Positions 15,431 through 20,043 of a stretch of DNA of 20,043 nucleotides are shown here, in pieces. The stretch's first letter is position 1, and each line of letters starts with the position of its first letter. Position numbers and translations under genes: made by a program. A model generated the notes under the pieces. That model had not been told where the DNA came from, did no database searches, and was given only the letters and a program-made list of their open reading frames with translations. Source of the DNA: an uncultured Selenomonadales bacterium (GTDB lineage: Bacteria; Bacillota; Negativicutes; Selenomonadales; Selenomonadaceae); NCBI GenBank assembly GCA_937915725.1, contig CALGGV010000138.1, positions 1 to 20,043 of the forward strand, in the 5' to 3' direction.

Positions 15431-15459
15431 TTGACATTAACCGAATTTGTGATTAAAAT
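15431..15459 (+). promoter_or_regulatory. Rightward promoter ahead of the 15467-15540 hairpin
   Basis: Perfect TTGACA (15431-15436), 17-nt spacer, TAAAAT (15454-15459). Start is expected near 15466, at the first base of the hairpin. It points against the leftward HNH and tmk genes. Confidence 0.5.
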
Positions 15460-15466
15460 TTAAAAA

Positions 15467-15549
15467 GACACTTCGATTAAGTCAGGCTTAAAATTGATTT
15501 CTTAGCGAAACTAATTTTAGCTTAACTTTTCGGAAGTGTCAATTTTTTT
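15467..15549. terminator. Long imperfect hairpin with T-tracts on both strands; terminator and/or candidate sRNA
   Basis: GACACTTC (15467-15474) pairs perfectly with GAAGTGTC (15533-15540). The interior also pairs in part (TTAAG with CTTAA, TAAAATT with AATTTTA). AATTTTTTT follows on the + strand and TTTTTAAATTTT on the - strand. Leftward it can end the ydcF-tmk transcript; rightward, with the promoter at 15431-15459, it forms a self-contained unit of about 84 nt. The 154-base gap 15404-15557 holds nothing else. Confidence 0.65.
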
Positions 15550-15557
15550 GCAATAAA

Positions 15558-16211
15558 TTAACTAAGCAACATTTCCTCAACGATTCTAAAAATATCTTGT
15601 TCAATGTCAATGGCACTGCGAGCAAAATTATTTTCTGCGCAATTTATAATTTTCCAGTTGTACTTTTTGGCAAGTTCGCAGTAAGTTTTGTAGGATTTTT
15701 CCATATAAGCATAATCAGATTCGTGAAGGTCTTCCCTGCCGCGTTTTTGGCGGAGCATAGCGGAAATAGCGGGCGGCATATCCAAAAAAATTGTAAGGTC
15801 GGGGCGTGGCAGTTGAAATTTTTTAAATTCTAAATCCTCAATCCAATTACAAAATTTTTCTCTGTCAATTTTACGTGAAAATTTAGCGGCTTGGTGTGCA
15901 CAATTTGAGGCAGTGTATCTGTCACAAAGTACGACGCCGCCTTCATTATAAAAATCTTTCCACTGCTGAAAACTTGCAAATCTGTCAACGGCGTAAAAAG
16001 TAGCCGCCGCGTAGGGATTGACACTTTCAGCATTGCCGCCGAAATCGCCGCGCAAATACATTTTAATTAGCGCGGAAGATTCACTTTCATAATTTGGAAA
16101 AGAAACGCGCATAACATTTACGCGCAAATTTCTAAGGCGTTCAAAAAGTCTTGTAGTCTGCGTGGCTTTGCCGGAACCGTCCGCGCCTTCAATGACGATT
16201 AATTTTTTCAA
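15558..16211 (-). CDS. tmk: Thymidylate kinase
   Basis: Phosphorylates dTMP to dTDP for DNA synthesis. The 217 residues have P-loop GADGSGKAT (9-17), the DR motif DRYTASNCAHQ, the dTMP-pocket stretch SFPNYESESSALIKMYL, and an Arg-rich lid (RQKRGRED). The pattern resembles the clostridial form of the enzyme more than the E. coli form. GKAT replaces the usual GK(S/T)T, so the Thr/Ser next to the P-loop Lys is Ala, although a Thr follows. The start is TTG 16211 with AGGGGTG 7 nt upstream. It follows ydcF by 14 nt and is probably cotranscribed. A second tmk elsewhere in the genome cannot be excluded. Confidence 0.88.
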   Translation of the reverse strand: MKKLIVIEGADGSGKATQTTRLFERLRNLRVNVMRVSFPNYESESSALIKMYLRGDFGGNAESVNPYAAATFYAVDRFASFQQWKDFYNEGGVVLCDRYTASNCAHQAAKFSRKIDREKFCNWIEDLEFKKFQLPRPDLTIFLDMPPAISAMLRQKRGREDLHESDYAYMEKSYKTYCELAKKYNWKIINCAENNFARSAIDIEQDIFRIVEEMLLS

Positions 16212-16225
16212 TTTTGCACACCCCT

Positions 16226-16990
16226 TTACAATTTAAACATTTTTGTAACAAAAGTCCTCAAAACTTCCTGCATTACTGTTACGTTTAAAAGTAACGCCTC
16301 TGCTTGCGGACGAATTTTGGTATAGTGAAATTTTGGCTCGCGTGGTACTAAAAAATCAGTTGGAAATGGAATAACTTCAAATCCCTGCTGTTGGAAATTT
16401 AAAACTGCGCGCCGCATATGGAAAGCCGAAGTTACAATTATTGGTTTATGAAAATTTTTCTCGCGCAGAATTTGTGCGGAAAAAATTGCATTTTGCGTGG
16501 TGTTTACGCTTTTAGTTTCAATCAAAATTTTTTCAGCCGGAACTTCAAGCGTTTGTAAAATTCTTAGGGCAATAATTGCCTCCGCGCCGCTGTCTGAATA
16601 AACTTGCCCGCCGCTTAAAAGAATTGGCAGGTTTAAATTTTTTTGAAGTCTTACGGCGGTTAAAAGTCTGTTGGCAGGGCTGGCACAAAGTGTACCTTCG
16701 CCGTCCACGTCTTGTGCGTCACGAATTGCGCCGCCGCCCAGCATTATTATTATATCCGCTGAATTTAAATCTGTTTGAATGGGTGGAGAATATTTTTGCT
16801 CTAACCAGCCCATTGCGCGTTCAGCAACAAAGCCGGTACACATTAAATAAAAAATCAGCGTCCAAAATCCTACCAGCAACGAAATTTTAAAGTTGAAACG
16901 CGCCAAATAAATTGTTAAAACTATCAACAAGATAATAAAAAGTCCGGGCGGCAATATCCAGCTTGCGCCGAACTTGAGTAAATATACCAA
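16226..16990 (-). CDS. YdcF/ElyC/SanA-family membrane protein (DUF218)
   Basis: A 254-residue inner-membrane protein with two N-terminal membrane segments (about 13-30 and 36-56), then a DUF218 domain with IIMLGGGAIRD (81-91), PANRLLTAVRL, LSGGQVYSDSGAEA, ETKSVNTTQNA and TSAFHMRRA, all family hallmarks. Relatives such as ElyC and SanA affect envelope integrity or undecaprenyl-phosphate use; the biochemical activity is not settled. The start is TTG 16990, the only start keeping both membrane segments, but the ribosome site (AGGCAG) is weak and the codon lies in the U-tract of the upstream terminator. It precedes tmk by 14 nt. Confidence 0.82.
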   Translation of the reverse strand: MVYLLKFGASWILPPGLFIILLIVLTIYLARFNFKISLLVGFWTLIFYLMCTGFVAERAMGWLEQKYSPPIQTDLNSADIIIMLGGGAIRDAQDVDGEGTLCASPANRLLTAVRLQKNLNLPILLSGGQVYSDSGAEAIIALRILQTLEVPAEKILIETKSVNTTQNAIFSAQILREKNFHKPIIVTSAFHMRRAVLNFQQQGFEVIPFPTDFLVPREPKFHYTKIRPQAEALLLNVTVMQEVLRTFVTKMFKL

Positions 16991-17040
16991 AAAAAATCTG
17001 CCTTTCAGTCTAAAAATATTCTAGGCTTATTCGGCAGATT
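16987..17040 (-). terminator. Terminator between the diguanylate cyclase and ydcF
   Basis: Read leftward: AATCTGCC (17040-17033) pairs perfectly with GGCAGATT (17002-16995), with a further AG-CTAGAAT/ATTTTTAG-CT inner stem. Eight T residues (16996-16989) follow. The ydcF start TTG (16990-16988) lies at the end of this T run. Confidence 0.8.
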
Positions 17041-17063
17041 GTAAAATTTTTCCTGCAAATTTG

Positions 17064-17987
17064 TTAATTTCGGTTAATGTGAAAATTGTTGCGCCCGTTT
17101 TCTTTGACGAAGTAAACCGCTTTATCTGCAAGCGCAAAAATTTTTTCGTATTCGGCGGCGGCTGAAACATTTACCGCGCCAATACTCGCCGTAATGTGAA
17201 TTTTCATACCTTCAATAAAAATATCTTGAGCCGCCTGTAAAATTGCCCGCGCCTTATCAACTATAAAATTTTCGTCGGCAGGATTTTTCAGCAGAATTAC
17301 AAATTCATCGCCGCCGAATCTTCCAACGCAAGCATTTTCAGAAAAAATTTCTTGCAGTGAATTTGCAAATATCTGAAGAATCATATCGCCGCATTGGTGC
17401 CCGTAAGTATCGTTTGCCTCTTTGAAGTGATCTAAATCGATAACATACAACGCCGCAGTTTCATTTTCAAGACTTTGCAAATAATCCGCGCACAAATTTT
17501 CCATAGCTTTTTTGTTCAAAAGACCGGTTAATTTGTCGGTTTCAGCCTCAAGTTTCAGCTGTTGGTTACGCGCTCTAAGTTGTTGATTGAGTTCTTGAAT
17601 TTTTTGTAAATCCAATTCTATACCGCGCAATTTCATAAGCTCGGTAATATCGTCAAGCAAAATTAAAATTCCTAATTTTTCCGTACCGTCGCGCAGAGCT
17701 GAAGATTTTATGTGAAAGTACTTGATATTTTTGCCGTCAAAATATTGCACAATATTTTCATGAGCGTTGGAATGATCAACAATAGAATCAAGTACAACCT
17801 GATTAAAATCGTCATTTTCATCATAATCTATAAAAATTTCGGCAAAAGAATTGCCCTGCATTTCGGCAAAAGATTTATTTAAAATTTTTTCGGCGGCGGG
17901 ATTGGCATATTGTACGCGCCCTTTTTTTATGAAAAGTATACCGCCGGAAATATTGTTTAAAATTTTTTCTTGAATCCATTCTTTCAT
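17064..17987 (-). CDS. PAS-GGDEF diguanylate cyclase
   Basis: Predicted to make c-di-GMP from two GTP. The 307 residues comprise a PAS domain (about 8-115; GGILFIKKGRVQYANPAAEKIL and ILLDDITEL), a coiled coil (about 118-150, Leu/Gln rich) and a GGDEF domain (about 150-305; DKLTGLLNKKAMENL, DLDHFKEANDTYGHQCGD, intact GGDEF at 225-229). The usual RxxD inhibitory site just upstream of GGDEF is absent (SENACVGRF), so product feedback through the I-site is unlikely. There is no membrane segment, so the enzyme is cytosolic and the PAS domain may bind a cofactor or mediate dimerization. Its ATG overlaps the coaBC stop as ATGA, giving translational coupling to a CoA-biosynthesis gene. Confidence 0.93.
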   Translation of the reverse strand: MKEWIQEKILNNISGGILFIKKGRVQYANPAAEKILNKSFAEMQGNSFAEIFIDYDENDDFNQVVLDSIVDHSNAHENIVQYFDGKNIKYFHIKSSALRDGTEKLGILILLDDITELMKLRGIELDLQKIQELNQQLRARNQQLKLEAETDKLTGLLNKKAMENLCADYLQSLENETAALYVIDLDHFKEANDTYGHQCGDMILQIFANSLQEIFSENACVGRFGGDEFVILLKNPADENFIVDKARAILQAAQDIFIEGMKIHITASIGAVNVSAAAEYEKIFALADKAVYFVKENGRNNFHINRN

Positions 17988-19183
17988 AACGATAACCTTT
18001 CGGCGACGCGCAAAATAATTTTTTCGGCAAGTTCAGACTTTGACATTTTGGGAAGATTTTCAATATCGCCTGCGCGCGTGATAATGGAGGCAATATTTGT
18101 ATCGACAGAAAAGCCTGCGCCTTCCTGCGAAACGTCATTTGCCACGATAAAATCTAAATTTTTTTCGACGATTTTATTTTTTGCGTACTCGATAACATTT
18201 TGAGTTTCGGCGGCGAATCCTACAAGCAGTTGATTTTTTTTGCGCTGTCCCAATTCTTTCAGAATATCCGGATTTTTGACAAGTTCAAGCGTCAAAGTTT
18301 CGTTATCTTTTTTAATTTTTTGTGGAGAAATATTTTTTACTCGATAATCAGAAACAGCGGCGGACATAATAACCGCGTCAACAGAATCAAATTCTTCCAA
18401 AACTTCAGCGCGCATTTGCTCGGCAGTTTCGACTTTGATAAATTTTAAATTTTTTGGCGCGTCAACAGTTGCATTGCCGGAAATTAAAACAACTTCCGCG
18501 CCGTGAACTTGCGCCGCTTTTGCAATTTCGTAGCCCATTTTCCCGCTTGAACGGTTGCCGATAAATCGCACGGGGTCAATAGGTTCTTGAGTACCGCCGG
18601 CAGTTACCAAAATTTTTTTGCCTGCAAGATTTTTGGGAGCGAAAAATTTAATAATTTCCTCGCAGATATTTTCCGGCTCGGCAAGTCTACCTTTGCCGCT
18701 TGTGCCGCAAGCCAACAAGCCTATTTCGGCATCGATAATTTTTACGCCGCGGCTTTCCAAAATTTCAATATTTTTTTGAGTTGCCGGGTGTTCCAACATT
18801 AAAGTATTCATCGAAGGCGCAACAAGCAAAGGTGCAGGAGTTGCCAAAATTATTGTAGTCAATAAATCGTCGGCTATACCGTGCGCCGCCTTAGCCAAAA
18901 AATTTGCAGTTGCCGGAGCGATTAAAACCACGTCGGCGAAATTTGCAAGTGCGATATGTTCAACGTGAAAATTAACCGCGCCTGCAAACATTTCTACAGA
19001 TACAGGATTTTTTGTAATTTCTTGAAAAGTGCGTGGAGCGACAAATTCGGCGGCGGCGCGTGTCATTACAACTCTAACTTCTGCGCCCAATTTTTTAAGG
19101 CGGCTTACCACTTCCACTACTTTATAAGCCGCAATTCCGCCCGTTACACCAATTAAAATATTTTTACCTTGAAGTTCATTCAT
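17984..19183 (-). CDS. coaBC (dfp): Bifunctional phosphopantothenoylcysteine decarboxylase / phosphopantothenate-cysteine ligase
   Basis: Two consecutive steps of coenzyme A synthesis: CoaB joins 4'-phosphopantothenate to cysteine, CoaC decarboxylates the product. The 399 residues comprise the FMN-binding CoaC domain (1-185; GVTGGIAAYK, catalytic His76 in VEHIALA, APATAN, PSMNTLMLEHPA, active-site Cys159 in ACGTSGKGRL) and the CoaB domain (from about 188; VTAGGTQEPIDPVRFIGNRS, and KKDN at 291-294). The CoaC motif usually reads PAMN; here it is PSMN. ATG 19183 with GGAG 9 nt upstream, overlapping rpoZ by 8 nt. CoA supply links loosely to the CoA-dependent mutase in this window, but the operons are separate. 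Confidence 0.96.
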   Translation of the reverse strand: MNELQGKNILIGVTGGIAAYKVVEVVSRLKKLGAEVRVVMTRAAAEFVAPRTFQEITKNPVSVEMFAGAVNFHVEHIALANFADVVLIAPATANFLAKAAHGIADDLLTTIILATPAPLLVAPSMNTLMLEHPATQKNIEILESRGVKIIDAEIGLLACGTSGKGRLAEPENICEEIIKFFAPKNLAGKKILVTAGGTQEPIDPVRFIGNRSSGKMGYEIAKAAQVHGAEVVLISGNATVDAPKNLKFIKVETAEQMRAEVLEEFDSVDAVIMSAAVSDYRVKNISPQKIKKDNETLTLELVKNPDILKELGQRKKNQLLVGFAAETQNVIEYAKNKIVEKNLDFIVANDVSQEGAGFSVDTNIASIITRAGDIENLPKMSKSELAEKIILRVAERLSL

Positions 19184-19406
19184 CGGCGGTTTCTCCGTTC
19201 ATTGAGTAAGTAATTTTTCCTTCGTAAATTTCTTCCATTGCGTCAGTAACAAATTTATTTGAAGGTTTTTCAACGTGGCAGGGTTTACCTTCCAAAAGTT
19301 GCCGCGCACGTTTTGACGCCAATACAACCAAAGTATAGCGGCTGTGTGTACGTTTAACCATTTCATCTGTTGAAGGATTTACCATGCTTGGAACTAAAAT
19401 ACTCAA
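19176..19406 (-). CDS. rpoZ: DNA-directed RNA polymerase omega subunit
   Basis: Small RNA polymerase subunit that helps assembly of the beta' subunit. The 76 residues contain MVNPSTDEM, then SRYTLVVLASKRARQLLEG and KPSNKFVTDAMEEIYEGKI, typical of Firmicutes omega. The start used is TTG 19406 (AGGAG about 12 nt upstream, rather far). An in-frame ATG at codon 8 (19385) would give the N terminus seen in many omegas but lacks a ribosome site. The overlap with coaBC and the classic rpoZ-coaBC order support the call. Guanylate kinase (gmk), often just upstream, is absent: a repeat region lies there instead. No strong promoter was found. Confidence 0.93.
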   Translation of the reverse strand: MSILVPSMVNPSTDEMVKRTHSRYTLVVLASKRARQLLEGKPCHVEKPSNKFVTDAMEEIYEGKITYSMNGETADE

Positions 19407-19425
19407 TTTAAATTACATCTCCTAA

Positions 19426-19456
19426 CAATTTTTCAAAAAAGATTTTCATTGCGATT
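19426..19456. repeat. Diverged 31-nt repeat, copy 1
   Basis: CAATTTTTC...CATTGCGATT at 19426-19456 matches 19650-19680 apart from one-base gaps and three or so substitutions. Copy 1 lies in the presumed rpoZ leader. Confidence 0.55.
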
Positions 19457-19497
19457 TTTAATAATTTAGTCTTTATATAATCTTAATTATTGTAAAT

Positions 19498-19529
19498 GTA
19501 CTTTCTTTTCAGTCGAAACAAGAAAGTAC
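19498..19529. repeat. Perfect 10-bp inverted repeat
   Basis: GTACTTTCTT (19498-19507) and AAGAAAGTAC (19520-19529) form a perfect stem around a 12-nt loop (19508-19519), followed by CAAAGAAA. No T run follows on either strand, so it is not a standard terminator. A related AAGTACCAAAAAAA string occurs near 11848-11861, suggesting a dispersed palindromic element. Confidence 0.65.
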
Positions 19530-19649
19530 CAAAGAAATTCTTTCTCAAATTTTACAGGCAAAAACTAAGACGGCGTCGGGCGTTAAAACTTTCACTAAAA
19601 GCAACTTGCTAAGGTTTTCTATAGTTTTTAACATCTAAAATTCATTCAG

Positions 19650-19680
19650 CAAATTTTTCAAAAAGATTTCTGTTGCGATT
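19650..19680. repeat. Diverged 31-nt repeat, copy 2
   Basis: CAAATTTTTC...TGTTGCGATT, partner of 19426-19456. It leads directly into the tandem array. Between the two copies (19457-19649) only the 19498-19529 hairpin stands out and no gene is supported. Confidence 0.55.
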
Positions 19681-19701
19681 AACTTTGCAAGATTATTTTT
19701 T

Positions 19702-20043
19702 GATTGTCGGGGTTGCCGCCCCGCGCCCCGCTTTTTTATCTGCAAGCAATTTTTTTTGATTATCGGGGTTGCCACCCCGCGCCCCGCTTTTTTATCTGCA
19801 AGCAAATTTTTTGATTATCGAGGTTGCCACCCCGCGCTCCGCTTTTTCATCTGCAAGCAAATTTTTCGATTGTCGGTGTTGCCGCCCCGCGCCCCGCTTT
19901 TTTATCTGCAAGCAAATTTTTTTGATTATCGGTGTTGCCGCCCCGCGCTCCGCTTTTCCATCTGCAAGCAAATTTTTTTGATTATCGAGGTTGCCACCCC
20001 GCGCCCTGCTTTTCCATCTGCAAGCAAATTTTTTTGATTATCG
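19702..20043. repeat. 55-56-bp tandem repeat array, running off the window
   Basis: Units start at 19702, 19758, 19813, 19868, 19924, 19980 and 20036 (last one cut by the window end), with periods 56, 55, 55, 56, 56, 56. Each reads GATTATCG, a CGGGG-TTGCCA-CCCCG-like hairpin, a GCGCCCCGC block, a short T run, ATCTGCAAGCAA, and a T tract of variable length. Variation is mostly in the left hairpin arm (CGGGG, CGAGG, CGGTG), the TTGCCA/TTGCCG loop and T-tract length. A partial unit (TTGCAAGATTATTTTTT) precedes the array at 19685-19701. The period is not a multiple of three, so it is not a coding repeat. Confidence 0.9.

Noticed and set aside
19756..20037. 93-codon rightward open frame through the tandem repeat
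   Set aside because: The 55-56-bp period is not a multiple of three, so the repeated peptide changes frame with each unit. There is no ribosome site, and the frame is open only because the units are GC-rich and lack stops.
19702..20043. CRISPR array
   Set aside because: There are no unique spacers: the whole 55-56-bp unit is conserved, and no cas genes are present.

Overview
The window looks like chromosome of a low-GC anaerobic Firmicute, most likely a Negativicutes member (Selenomonas/Veillonella relatives). This is an inference. It rests on a heterodimeric B12 methylmalonyl-CoA mutase of the succinate-to-propionate pathway, rnmV-ksgA and rpoZ-coaBC gene pairs, frequent TTG starts behind strong GGAGG sites, and AT-rich spacers with U-tract terminators. 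No species can be named from sequence alone.

Layout. 1-3954 (+): a broken 5' duplicate, then a 1258-residue hybrid sensor kinase with two Cache-type sensor modules and a His-less first dimerization helix. 4012-4049: terminator shared with the convergent genes. 8520-4065 (-): mutA-mutB operon under its own near-consensus promoter, with an inverted heptamer array between the two genes. 8600-8990: a compact unit not explained by ordinary genes. It has a strong leftward promoter, a 32-codon membrane peptide, and two 3' hairpins with the same loop. The mRNA 5' end can pair with the end of the ORF, and a converging rightward promoter lies beyond the 3' end. This is the architecture of a type I toxin-antitoxin locus. 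9015-10307 (+): NCS2 purine permease, whose promoter shares its -35 region with the toxin promoter. 10297-10415 (+): a candidate small RNA.

11500-10418 (-): BRO-N antirepressor-like domain fused to a NUMOD4/HNH endonuclease, with face-to-face promoters over its leader. 15403-11896 (-): a second, paralogous HNH gene, an orphan-looking adenine DNA methyltransferase, rnmV and ksgA, tightly packed. 15431-15549: a hairpin unit with a rightward promoter. 16990-15558 (-): ydcF-like gene and tmk. 19406-17064 (-): rpoZ, coaBC and a PAS-GGDEF diguanylate cyclase, overlapping end to start and closed by a terminator whose U-tract holds the ydcF start codon. 19407-20043: no gene, but a perfect 10-bp hairpin, a diverged 31-nt repeat pair and a 55-56-bp tandem array running off the window.

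Functionally the window mixes housekeeping (transcription, CoA synthesis, dTTP synthesis, rRNA maturation, propionate metabolism, purine uptake) with signalling (hybrid kinase, c-di-GMP) and mobile-type accessory genes (two HNH genes, BRO domain, methyltransferase, toxin-like peptide). The most noteworthy item is the predicted type I toxin-antitoxin-like locus at 8600-8955.
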